Shown here: in pieces, positions 44,738 through 56,400 of the stretch
Layout: each line of letters starts with the position of its first letter
How positions within the stretch are numbered: position 1 is the stretch's first letter
Source of the DNA: Apiotrichum sp. Y4204
Lineage: Eukaryota; Basidiomycota; Tremellomycetes; Trichosporonales; Trichosporonaceae
Assembly: GCA_025531455.1 (NCBI GenBank)
Contig: JAMYHL010000022.1
Span: forward strand, 496,001-560,000
Length of the DNA stretch: 64,000 bases
Reading direction: 5' to 3'
Made by a program: the position numbers and the translations under genes
The notes under the pieces: model-generated
Told to the model about the DNA's origin: nothing
The model's database searches: none
The model's input: the letters and a program-made list of their open reading frames with translations, nothing else

Positions 44738-47056
44738 GGGCGCGAGGTGATGATGTTTATCCCGAGGCGAAGTCGAGATGACGATTATTGGTGGAAGAGA
44801 AGGGATGTCGCTGGCGTGTACATGTGCGCTCCTCTTGAAGGTTGAGAGCGAGTCGAGAGCCAGGGGACGGTGACATGACTGCACCCTCGAGTTGCCCTTG
44901 TGCGACGGCGTCCTGTCCCGCGTCTTCTGGGGAGGCGACACCAAGATCCGAGACCTCTGTGGAAGGATTGAGAGAACAGATTAACAGAAGCCGATTGCGG
45001 ATCTGCGATGATTTACGATTGACGACTGACGATTGATACCGGGGTGAGAATGTTGCAGGGGATGTGATGGGGATGGCGGACTGGGCAGACCGCTCGCGGC
45101 GAGTATGTGCGGCTGCGCAGTGGTGCTCGTCGGTCCCCGCTCGGATTTGCTGGCGTGCAGCTGGGACTATCTGGGAACACGATTGATATTGATCTCAAGA
45201 GTGAGGCGCGTCACAGCCGCGGAGTGGCGTGGAAGGCTAAAAGGGGAGGGACAGACGGCTTGAGAGGGGTTGCGGGTGTGTGCGGTTGGAAGATGCGAGA
45301 GCAGAAGCGTCAGCACAGGTCGAGTGCGCATCCGAAATCAGAGATGGCATGAGATGAATGCACAAGGGCGAGGATGCAACGGCACGGTGGCCACTGTGGC
45401 CACTGGGTGGAGAGCTGTGCGCCGATGCAACGGCGCAGCGATGCAGCGATCCCCAGAGGGGCAGCAGAATGCAGGAGGTAGACCAGGAAGGCCAGGAACG
45501 CGAACGGGAGTGCGTGCGTTGCGTGTTCCGAAGGCGCCGAGCGCAGAGGCCATGGCAGAAAGGAGACGACGGGAAGGCTTATAAGACGGGGTACAATGTG
45601 TGCAACCTGTCGCGCGCCTGAGAGCTTTGAGCATTAGTGCACCAGTCTCACGACAGTATTCAACCGCTCAGCTCTATTGGGAACTGATCAATTGGCTCGA
45701 GGCACCGTCATGTTGTCCCCAAGGAGGGAGATGATTGAAGAATGACAGAGTCAACGAGAGGAACGAGGGAGAATCCAAAAGTGTTGCATCTCTACCCTGT
45801 CCCACCTCGTGCTTGCAACGAGTGTCCAGCTGTCCCGCTGTCCAGCCTGCTCGCACTAGCCCCCAAGCTCCCGCGCTCCCAAGTTCCAATAATGTCCACC
45901 CCTCGCAATGCCAAGGCGCCAAAGCCCTGCGGGCCGCGGGGGTATCTCCAGCACTGCCGTTTCCAACGTCTTTTCACCGTCTCTCTTGTGGTGCCGGGCC
46001 GTGGTCCGTGCTCTGCCAATTCGCGCACACCAAGGGTGTGCAGATGTTTGGAGCAGAGGTCTGTGCGGCTCTTCAACTCATGTGAATATCGCCGGGCCGG
46101 GGAGACGACTCGTCGGCCTTGTCTTTTTCGGGTGTGACTATCTTTACTACGTCTGCAAGCACATCCGTTGCTGTGCCACCAGGGGAATTGTGGCAATGTG
46201 TCGCGTATGGTGTTCACAATACTTACAGTCACTTGCTAACGCACACCGGCCTGTCACATTCGCTGACCACGAAGCTGTATGTGCGGCCCTGAAAATCAAA
46301 TTCCTGCAACTTGCGCAGCTGTCACCACACTTCTGTGCTTCTCGAGTCCTTCAAGTGACGTCTGTCCACACAGCAACTGTCTCGGTGCCTTCTGTTACGG
46401 ATGAGCGCGCACGTTTCTGACGCCACGAACGTCATGAGCTCATGAGCACACTGGAGATCGAGCGGACTGAGACTTCTCCGCTCCGGACCATACCCCTTGC
46501 TCAGCTCCGCTTCTTTTGTCCTGGGAAACTACAAATTGCAACATGTCGAATAACTCGTCGTGTTGGAGCCACCCCAGAGATCGTCCTCTGAATGTTGTCC
46601 CCATTAGGTGCCACATTGCGTTGTGGCGGTTGTCCGATTTGGCGCCGTCGGATGCGAGTGCGACGCTACTGTACCCCAGTTCTGTTTGCGCCAGAACTTT
46701 CGCACCACGGGACAAGAAAACATCGTGTGTGAAGCGTGAAAGCAATCTTAACGAGCATCACAGTACTGGATGAATGGCCGACTGACGAGAGAGCGACTGG
46801 CACCACAGGGGCGGCCACCCACTGGGGTGCCACTCTGTTCGGCCCCGGTCAATTCACGCTACTCGTCATACGGTCAATCCACAAGTCGTCATACCTGCGA
46901 TCTGTGTTCAAGCGCCACAAGCGCCAAACACCACTACAACTCTACAGCTCTCCCATCTACAATGTTTGAACTCCGAGTTCGTCCACGCCTCCAATTCCAA
47001 AGCACATGCGCGCAGCTCCTCAAAAATGTGGCTTGGGAGGAACTGAATCCTCTTTT
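44738..47056. other. long intergenic region
   Basis: 2.3 kb with no supported gene. TATAAG at 45580-45585 is a possible core promoter element. Frames at about 45740-46420 have no domain and poor start context. Confidence 0.5.
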
Positions 47057-47144
47057 GACGAGAGTGGGATTCGAACCCACGTCCGAAGACTGCGGAGGTT
47101 GCTACACCTTAACACAGCGCCTTAGACCGCTCGGCCATCTCGCC
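47057..47144 (-). tRNA. tRNA-Leu(AAG) with an 11-nt intron
   Basis: The minus strand folds as a class II tRNA. The acceptor GGCGAGA pairs with TCTCGTC, the D arm holds GCCGAGCGGTCTAAGGC, the anticodon stem CTGTG pairs with CGCAG, and a variable hairpin TC-TTCG-GA precedes the T arm GTGGG/TTCGAAT/CCCAC. The anticodon AAG is at 47108-47110 (leucine, CUU/CUC). The anticodon loop has 11 extra bases (47096-47106) directly after position 37, the standard place for a tRNA intron. The B box is a perfect GGTTCGAATCC and the A box is TGGCCGAGCGG. CCA is not encoded. A T5 run on the minus strand lies some 30 nt downstream. Confidence 0.93.
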
Positions 47145-47604
47145 GATCACGAACTCGATTCGCGCCCGTCGATCGCCACACAGAAATCGTCGAGGACGAG
47201 CACGGTGCCACCGACGTGGAGGAGAGCGACAGGAAAAGTTCTGCTCGCTCTGGTACATGAGGCCAGGTGATATTATCACAGGGCATGTCGCCTGCCCCGC
47301 GGCTGTGACTGCGATGCCGGGACGGGTTGGTTGTTCCGATGAGCATCTGCACATCCTATATCCTGATATCGAGAGCGTGAAATGTAGCACTTTCATGTGG
47401 CACAATCAACAACTAAGGCAGCTCTTCGTGCCAACCAGGCTGCCGATAGTGATCATAACTGATTTTCCACAATGCAGAGGAGTTTTCTGTAGGTACACCA
47501 TCGAATACATTTGACGAGCTCTTCATACCAAGACCACCATATTCAAACAACTCTCCGACTCCGTCACCAACGAAACTGCTTAATCCTTCTGACACGGCCA
47601 TCGC
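47145..47604. other. intergenic between tRNA-Leu and the permease gene
   Basis: 460 bp; 3' region of the MFS gene on one side and 5' flank of the tRNA on the other. Nothing recognised. Confidence 0.6.
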
Positions 47605-49258
47605 CTAGCAGCTGTAGCGGAAGTGCTGGTTCTCCATGTCGGTGAGATCGTGCTCACCGGCGAGCTTCCTGTCGTGCTCCCGCTGCTCGGCAGACTGGCC
47701 AGACGCGAGCCACGCGCGCTCGCGCTTCCGGTTGACCCAGCGGTAGTAGAGCCACCAGACGAGAATGTTGACAATGTTGAGGCACATGGCAATGGCACAG
47801 CCGGTGATGCCCTTGGCGTACCTCGGTGCGTCGGACTGGACAAAGATCAGGGAGCCGACAATGTTGCCGATACAGTAGCTGAAGAGCGCGGCGGCGGCGA
47901 AAAAGGTCTTCTTGGTGCGTCCGGCAATATTGACCGACATGAGAGGCCAGATCATAAACATGACGACAGCGTAGAAGGGGTAAAGGCAAAAGACGCCCCA
48001 GCGCTGCCAATTGCCAACCTTGCCGGCAGAAAGGCCGACGAAGAGGAATACGATGACCGCGATGAGCTGGTAGATCCACGCCAGGTGGAAGCGAACCTTT
48101 TCAAAGTAGCGGACGAGGATCGAAGAAGTTATGACCGTGCAAAAGGCGACAGCGCCCGCGGGCATGTTGTAGAGAATAGACCCGAGGGCGTCGAACCCCA
48201 TGCCGTGAAGGATGAGGGTGTTAAAGGTGGTCATACTGAGCTGTTAGCTGGTGAGAACCCCAACAGCACTTACCCTCCGTTTGGCACATTGCTAAGAAAG
48301 TTGAAAAGAATGGCCATGTAAAACTGTGGGTCCCTGAAGCACTCCCTAACCTGAGACCACTTCCATGGGTGCTGTTCACCACCGCCAGTCGAGTTGGAGA
48401 CGACACGAGCCTTAGCCATGAGCTTTTCGCGTTTGGAAAGCCACCACACTTCGTCGGGGGTGCCAATAATGGCAAGACAAACGAACCCGACAGTCACAGT
48501 GAGGCCGCCGAGGAAGTAGTTGATGACACGCCAGGCGGAGATTTTGCCCTGCCGCTGCGTAAAGTCGGCGAGGAAGTAGATGGCGACGCTAAAGACAATT
48601 CCGAAGAACGAGTTCATGGCATAGTACATGCCTTGACGAAGAGATTGCTCTTTCCGCAGGTACCACGAGGCGGTGAGAACGGCAAATCCTGGCGTGACGA
48701 CCGCCTCGAACCAACCGAGGAGTGTTCGCACAATCGAAAGTTGCCAGTAGTTGTTACAGGCGCCGAGAAGAATGACCATGGTTCCCCAGAGAACGATGGA
48801 GACGCCGAGTGCCTTGCCAAGTGGGAATCGCTGCATAACGTAGCCCATGGGGAACTGCGCAACGGCGTATGCCATATCTGAAAGTCAGGGCCACTGAAGA
48901 GATCCTCACGTACAGAACCAAACAGTCAGAGTGTTGTACTGTTGACCCACAAGACCTGTGTCTTCCCGCAAATGAAAAACGGTGCCCGACGCAAGCGATG
49001 TCTTGTCGCTGTATTGCAATCCGTAAGTGAACATGAGGAGAGGCATCATAATCCTAGTCTATCAGCAACGGCTGATAGTACGTTTCCCTACAGGTCGACT
49101 TTGAGCATCAGCTTTTTGTACTCTTGAGGCGTAAACTGGTCCTCGGCCGCGATGATCTCCTCGAACTCCTCCTCAGCTTGCGCCTTCTCTTCAATGTGGT
49201 TAACCGAGATGCCTTCCACATCGCTCTTGCGGTCAACCTCCTCCGGGTGGTGCGACAT
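47605..49258 (-). CDS. MFS permease, anion:cation symporter (Dal5/Tna1-like) family
   Basis: Twelve-helix major facilitator of 513 residues, likely importing an organic anion or vitamin-like compound (allantoate, nicotinate or pantothenate in relatives) across the plasma membrane. Exons (minus): 49092..49258, 48914..49053, 48274..48877, 47605..48235; introns 36-38 nt. An acidic N-terminus (MSHHPEEVDRKSD) precedes KVDLIMMPLLMFTYGLQYSD in helix 1. FPMGYVMQRFPLGKALGV matches the MFS loop 2-3 signature of this family, and GWFEAVVTPGFAVLTASWY and NVPNGGMTTFNTLILHGMGF are also typical. The first acceptor (ACTAG) was chosen because it gives VDLIMMPLL; the AG six bases upstream breaks the frame. Substrate not predictable. 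Confidence 0.92.
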
Positions 49259-50604
49259 GATTGCTGGTCCAGCGTGATGTGGCGGATTGCTTGGTGGCGA
49301 GCTGTTGTGTGTGGCGACTATTGGGTCGAGTTGACACGGGGTACAGCCCCATCCTCGTTCTCTCAGTTCTTTAATAGCTTTGCGTTCTCCTCATTGTCAA
49401 GACATTGCTTACCACTGCGATCGAACAAGCCTTCAATGTCGGGTCAAGAAATCCTACATCCGCTTCAGTTGACGCTACGCGTCGCCTTGGTTAATGGGAC
49501 AACAGGGAGTACGTTTTTATCTTGCAGCACCTCCAAATTATGGTGGACGTTGCCCCAAATACACAGGACGGTGGGCCGTCATGCCGTCAGCTGAGGATAG
49601 CCGTCGCCTACGTTCTCAAGGCGCTTGCTCCTGCCTTGGCATGCGGCTGCTGGAAGCCGGGTTAAGGGCCCCACGCAGCGGTTGAGGGCCCCGCACGGGG
49701 TTGTCAGTAGTGTTTTCGGTGTCGCGCAATGCCTGCAGTACAATCAACCTTTGAACGTTGATATGCCATGGGGCTCTCGTTGAGTGGGCTCCACGGTGGG
49801 CGTCGGCTGATCAGGTGTACCAAACATTAACTGCGCACCGGATTAGTAGAATCCGGGATGCGGTGGGCTTAGCTTGAGAATGCCGATGGTGGGCTTGCAA
49901 AAGTACTGTGTGCTGGAGTTGAATGTGTTGTTTTCGACTCCTCAACGTTTCAACCTGTCCAAAACTGCGCCTTACCTGACGTCGCACTATACCATCATGC
50001 TACTGGCATCTAGTGTCTGACACTTGGTCGTGGTTATGAGACATAAGACATGACACGTGATATGACATGGCCTCAGAACAAGCTGGGCGCGCGATGGGAA
50101 TACCAGATGGGGATATGGTAATCAGCGACTTGATACAGTCATCAAGAGTCGAGGATCTGGGCCGCAAGCTAAACGGGCATGCACCGTGCCACGCGCGGAG
50201 AGCCCCGCAAATAATGACTGTGGGTAGGTCGCGGCCTAGCAGCCGGAAAGCTGCGGGTAGCGAAGGAGCTTGGGGATCCGATATGGGGTTTCGGGAATCG
50301 TCGTGATAAGGTATCTTGTTTCGCCGGCCACCGCATTCAAGATGAGGATGGATATAAACAACGGATATCGTCTATGTCAATAGCAGCCGGAATGTTCAGT
50401 GGCACTGGAGAAAGTGGGTGAAAGTCCGACGAGTGGGAATGGGATTGATGGAAGGGCGATAGGCAATGTGGGTTATAATGATAATGGCAGTGGTGGTGTT
50501 GATGTAAGTGCTGATGACATGGCTGTGGTCGTGGAAGGCGTAGTGATTAGTGTAGTAGGACAGGGCAGTTAAAGGACACGCGTGCCGGTGGGACATCTGG
50601 CTCA
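49259..50604. other. intergenic, permease promoter and Hook 3' region
   Basis: 1.35 kb. TATAAA near 50348-50353 is a possible core promoter element. No gene recognised on either strand. Confidence 0.55.
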
Positions 50605-53459
50605 TCACCGGGCAAAGAGGGCGTCGTCTTGGTGCTTACGCTGGCGTCCGAGCCAGGATGTGGATGTCGGACGGGCCACAACGGGGCGTCGGAGACCAGC
50701 TGCACCGACATGGTCGCGAACGACACGAGCACCGAGATCATGCCAGGCGGCGAGCATAAGCTGCTGTTCGAGACGATATTGAGAGTCGCGGGCCACACCG
50801 TTGTGCTGAGGTAAGCTGCGAGTTCATCCACCAGCTACCCACCTTCAACGCAGAGAGCTCGGCTTTGAGAGCCGCAATCTGTGCCTCGAATGCCTTTTGC
50901 GTTTCGCTGGTGGTGGCCGAGAGCTGCCATCAGCGAGGGATCTTTCAGAAATGCCTACCCTCTTCTGTTCCTCGGCACGGAACAAGGCGTCCTGGTTCTT
51001 GATGAAAGCGCGCATCTTCTTCATCTTGTCAGTGGCAGAAGCGACCTCGGTCGTGAGAATGTCGTTCCGCTGCTGCAGGTCGATGATCTGCGCTTGTGCG
51101 GTGGGCGGCACGCCGGATTGGTCAAGTGTCAAGCGCAGATCGTTGAGCTTGCGCTCGCGCTCGAGGGCCTCCTGGCTGCGCTCCATGCCCGCTGTCTGCA
51201 TCTCAATCTTGTCCATCATGAGGCTGCTGTCAGCAGGGCACTCTTATGTGTCGTGCTTCACTCACCGACGGATCTCCTCTAGATGCAGGCGGTCGCGCTC
51301 GCGCAGGGTGGAAATTTCCTCCTTGAGCGCGACAATCTGTTCGCCAAAGGTGCTGCTCTCTGCACGTGCCTCGTCGCGGGCGGAGGCGATGATCGCACGC
51401 TTGTCCTTGTCCACAAGCGACAGATCCGCCTTCACGGACGTGAGCTGGCGGACAACCTCCTCGTGCGCGTCATCGGTCGCCTGCTTGTCCTTGGCCAGCG
51501 CATTGCGCTCCTCGAGCACCTCGTCGAGCTGCTGGCGTAACGCGAGCGCGGTCTGCGTCTCGTTCCCGCCACGGCCCTTGAGAATGTTCTCGAGCTTGGC
51601 CTGCGCAAGTAGCATCTCGCGGTTGGCGTCGAGGTAGTCCGTCTGGTACCGTTCGCGTCCCTTGTTGGCCTCTTTGAGGAGCATCTCGAGCGCGGCAACC
51701 TTCTCCTGGTCGTCCGAGGGGGCGTGCATCTCCTCGAGCTGGCGTTCAAGGGAACGAATGCGAAGGCGAAGTCTGGTGTGTCAGCGATAATAATGATCAG
51801 TTAGCTGCTACTCACTCTCGTTTGCTAGCGCCGTCGCCCTCGTCGCCCCCGGCATCAAGCTCAATGTCCAGCGACGCATCCGGATCTCCCATTCCCTTTT
51901 CTGTTCGCCGATTCGGGCCCTGCTCGAGCTCTTTGATACGTTCCTGGTGAATGTGAATCTCGTCGCGGAGACGGTTACGGTCTGATTCCATGTCGACTAG
52001 GGCCGTCTGCGCCTCCTCGAGCTGGACGGTGAGCTGTGCGACCTCACGCGCCTGTTGGTTGACCTTCTTCTCGAGCTGCTCGACCTGGCTGCGGTAGTTG
52101 TCCACAAGTGCTTTAGACGCACCGAGCTTGCGCAGCTCAATCTCCAGTTCCGAGTTCTTGTCGATCATAATCGCATTCTCCTCCTCGAGCTGACGAAGCT
52201 CACGTCGCAAACCGGCGCTGTCCTCGAGCTTCTTCTTGTACTTCTCAATCACGTTTTCGCTCTTGTGCAACCGCTCTTCCACCTGGCTCAGCTCGTCAAG
52301 CTGGTCACGCAGCTTGACCACCTCGGCAGACGATCCACGAAGCTCTTCCACGTTCTTGGTCAGCTCGGCGACCTGTGTCTTCTTCTCCTCGAGCTGCTGT
52401 TCAATCTCGGCCAGGCTGTCTTCTGCTCGGGCACTGCGGTGTCAGCACTATGGTATCTCGTTGAATATGCCTTACAGATCGGCGCGAAGCACTTCTGCCT
52501 CATTTTGGCCCGCCATGGCTGTGCGCGCTGCTTCCATCGATGCCCGCCTGCCTTCCTCATGCGCAGCGTTTGCCTCTGACACCTGCGTCTTGAGCGCCGC
52601 CATCTGCTCCGTCAACTGTTCGTAGCGCGTGCGGAGGTCCTCGTGCTCCTGCACGAGCTTATCGCGTTCTTCACGGATCGCGGACGAGGGTGGGCTGGAA
52701 GTCAGCAATGCTATCCCTCGTCCACGCACGAGAGGTCCTGCGAGTCCTTGTGGTCGACTTCCGGGCCCTTGGGCAGCGTGTCCATGACCTGGCGTCAGTA
52801 ACATGCGAGTTTCCCTCTACGGCTGCCAACTCACACCCTCTATGGTCTTCATGAGCTCGACCATGGCGTTCTCGTCGAGCGCCTGAATCTTTGCAATAAC
52901 ACGCTCGTTCGCCGGCCCCATGGCGCCGACGGCCACACACAGCCTGCATATTTGCACGAGGCCCGACTCGCCCTCGGCCGACTTGGGGTTGCGCGCGATG
53001 GCGTTGAAGTTCGGCTCGCGCAGCGTCGTGACGGCCAGAGTCGGCGCATTCGGGGCATTCAGCGGGTACGACAGAAGTAATCGGTAGAGACGCTTCCTGG
53101 GGGAGTTAGAAGGAGCTCGCTTGGGTAGTCGCCACCTCTACGCACAGAATGTTCATGCGCAGCACCCAGTTGTCCTGGGAACCACTCCCCGAGCTGCGGG
53201 TGTGTGCCTTCGGCCCGCCCTTGAAGTGCGTGGCATCGCTGTGGGTCAGTACAAGCTAGGAACAGTGGGCTCGGGAGCGTACATCGAGTGCATGACCTGT
53301 AATGTCAGTGATGAGCTTCATGTACTGCTAGAAGCGGGTACTAGCACATACCTCCATGAGGACCTTGCCGTCGGCGAGCTGCTCAAAGGACGTGACACGG
53401 CGCGACGGCCGGAACGAATTGAACAGCGCGAGCAGCGCATCCTGCTCGCGGCGTGACAT
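50605..53459 (-). CDS. Hook-family dynein-endosome adaptor
   Basis: Cytosolic coiled-coil adaptor of 808 residues, expected to link dynein-dynactin to early endosomes as HookA/Hok1 do in other fungi. Exons (minus): 53352..53459, 53283..53296, 53146..53238, 52835..53096, 52730..52788, 52476..52694, 51816..52433, 51266..51772, 50959..51223, 50843..50923, 50605..50805. The N-terminal HOOK domain includes LADGKVLMEVMHSIDATHF, DNWVLRMNILKRLYRLLLSY and QICRLCVAVGAM. A coiled coil runs from about 190 to 735 with the family segment YKKKLEDSAGLRRELRQLEE. The C-terminal signature LEQQLMLAAWHDLG and SWLGRQRKHQ matches animal Hook proteins. The second exon is only 14 nt, yet it encodes VMHSI in the middle of a conserved block, so it is well supported. 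The intron after 51266 ends ACAGCAG (NAGNAG). Confidence 0.93.
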
Positions 53460-56400
53460 CGTGGCGGAGGTAAGGGCGAGGGCGGAGACGAGGACGGAGG
53501 AGCGAACGCGAAATTGCTGGCGTGTCCGATACTGGTATCGATGTCCGAGTGGGTGTCACGACAGAAAATTCAGAGGGCGAGGCCGGCGTTGGTGCCCCGA
53601 AAGGGCAGTGGCATGTGGTGGTTGTGAGATGAGATGAGCAAGCGCAAGAAAAGTGCGATGATGGACGGCGGCGAAATGAATCGGGACAAGGGAGGGAGGG
53701 TGGGAGATAGACACTGAACCAAGGAGAGCGGAGGCGTTGTGCGCAGATTCGGGTCCGGTTTGCCGAGTGGGTTTTGCCTCTCGGGTGGTCGGTGCGTTGG
53801 ACGAGACGAGCTGGAGGGAGAATGGAGGTTGTTGCAAAGGGTGTGTTGCAGGTTGCAAGGGAACAAACGATGGATCGCGTTGGACGGGACAGTTGCGACG
53901 TTTCCGACACGACAACGTCGAAAGGGACACAAATACAGGAAGCAGTGGAGCCCCACACTATCACGACACTCTGCAACAACAGTTGCCCGTGCCTGCCTCT
54001 TCGTACTCACACACACTCTCTCTCTCTGCATCGCGTCGCCTTCTGGAACGAGCTGGGCGTGTCCTCACTTGCATTGATACTTATATATGACGATAACTGA
54101 ATCTTTTGCTGTTACTCAACATGATCCTCCTCTGCCATGTTTCTCACTTTAAATCACAGACTCCCTCTCAACGACCGTGCTCGCTCCCCTCCGACATTAC
54201 CCGCTTGCGACTGTACAGTAAATATGTGATTGACCACAAGTGCAACAGGCCGTGACCTCCTACTTCTCTGCGGCTAATGTCATGAATGACTGATCTGAGG
54301 CACTTGGGTTCATGGGATCGATACCGTCCATGAACCTTCGGAGCTTCAAGACGAACAAGACGTGCTTCGCGCTGTGCGTGTCAGTCATGTGCGCCGCGAC
54401 GACTCCCACTGTCGTACTGTCGACAGGCAAATCGCGTTTCAGACGCTCACGTCAAAGTACACTCGGCTCGAGTGCTCGAGGTCGCGTCATGGCGTCTGAA
54501 CTCCAAGGCTGGGCTTTGGGCCGCGGAGATTCCATGAGCGTCTCATCGGAGCTGCGCCCCCTCCCTAGCCTCTATCTACTGCGGATAACGCGCATGGACC
54601 AGAGTTCAGTGCCAGGTGCAGCATTCTCCGTCTCGGACGCCACATGTGTTAGAAGAAGCGACGGGACACTCGACTTGCAGTTTTGTTCTCGCTCCTTGGA
54701 GACGTAAGGATGGCGGCGTTTGCCACTCCTCGAGCAAAACACCTCCTGCGGGCTCATGGTGAGGAAGCAGCCACTTTCGTGGGGGCGCGATGCAATGGAC
54801 AACATTTTGTGACGCGTGACTCGAGTGATCGTTTGAGACCGAGGAGTCTGTGACTGTTCAGTTGTACTCCCCCTCGGCGTCCCGTTTCCTGGTGTCCTCC
54901 GACCCCCTTGGCGGCGCACGGGCCTGGTAACACTCGCGACTCGGTCCATGGCCGATATTTGTCTTCAATGCATCATTGTCTCTGTCTGCAGCCAGCGAGC
55001 CGCCTTCTACTTTAGGCCTGCTTCGCGTCGGAACGGAGCCCCGAGATGGAACAGGGATTCGGAAGATGTGAAGGGGAGCATCAAGGATGTACAAGCAGAT
55101 GCAGACGAAACCCATGTTCGGCGCGTTCCAGGCCTTGTCGCCATGTGAGTATCCTCCAGAGCCATCACCGAACACTGATTGCACAGAGTAATGTGCGCTG
55201 CGTGGTGTGTGCGTTGTGCGATGTGCGATGTCGATGTGCGGTGTGCGATGTGCGTGCGCATGCGGCTGGATTCGTCCCAATCCTCCGGGTTCACCGAACT
55301 CGGGGAACTGTGTCCGAGATCAATCCGGGGCATCCGGGGCCAACCTTCACTGCACGTGCAGCATAACACCTCCGCAGTGTACGACCTCCAGATCTTCACC
55401 CGCATTCATTCCTCGCTGTGCACTTGCTGCAGTGGACAGCGGTGCTGCAGTGGTGGTTCGGATGCGGTGTTCGAAAGGTCGTGAGCGGATCCGAGGCCAC
55501 GACCTGTGAGCTTGGAGACATGCACTCGGGCGACTGTTCGGTGGTCTCCAGCTTGGCGAGCTTGACGGCCGCCGGCTTTGCCGTGTGTCTTGTCTGGCAC
55601 AAACACATCGAACCCGACTGATGCGGTCACAGCTCACAGCTCATGCAGCTCACAGTGGGGTCTGTAATCAGGTCCGGCCTCTGCATAATGGCACAATGTA
55701 GGTTGGCATTCCTCATCAGTCTCACCTCCCAACCCCTGCGCCTCGCGCCCTGCGTCCTCGGCCTCGGCCTCTCCACATCATGTATGTAGTATCACGCTTC
55801 GTTTACATGCAGTCGTATCCCACGGGTTATTCAGACTGCCACAAGGCGGATCAGCATCGGTGGCGGCCGTGTAGTGTAGATGTTGATTATTAATAGCCCG
55901 AGGCCCCGAAATTATGAATTGCTGCGACCAGTGAGTGGTGAGATTGGTGAGACGCGGCGTCGAGGCGATCCAGATAGCCAAAGACATCCAGATGCAGAGC
56001 TCGCGATACAGAAGATACAGAACAAATCAGGGGTCGGGGTCGAGGTCGGGAAATCCAAAACAGCTGGCTTTTGGGCTTGGGCAGCGATCTGGGCGATCTG
56101 CGCCAGCTGCGCCTTAGACGACGGCAAGGCGGCGTCAGCAGGCGGCGGCTGAATTGATGTGCTCGCTCACGCAGTGCCCGAAATCCGGGCAGGTCGGGCG
56201 CCGCTGGAGCGACGTCGGGTGCGGACGGAGTGGGTCATATACATGCATACGTTCGCTCATGTCGGTGCCGAAGGGACGACGCGGCCCGCGGCCTTGGTAG
56301 CTTGGTATCGGTCAGGGAGAGCGGGAAACGGACAGGGTAGAGGTCGCGGGGCCGCCGGAGGGGTTGTAGTTGCTTACAGTACACAGTCGAAAAAAAAAAA

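Noticed and set aside
46440..46980. Short frames near the tRNA as small genes
   Set aside because: No domain, no start context and no splice signals that extend them.
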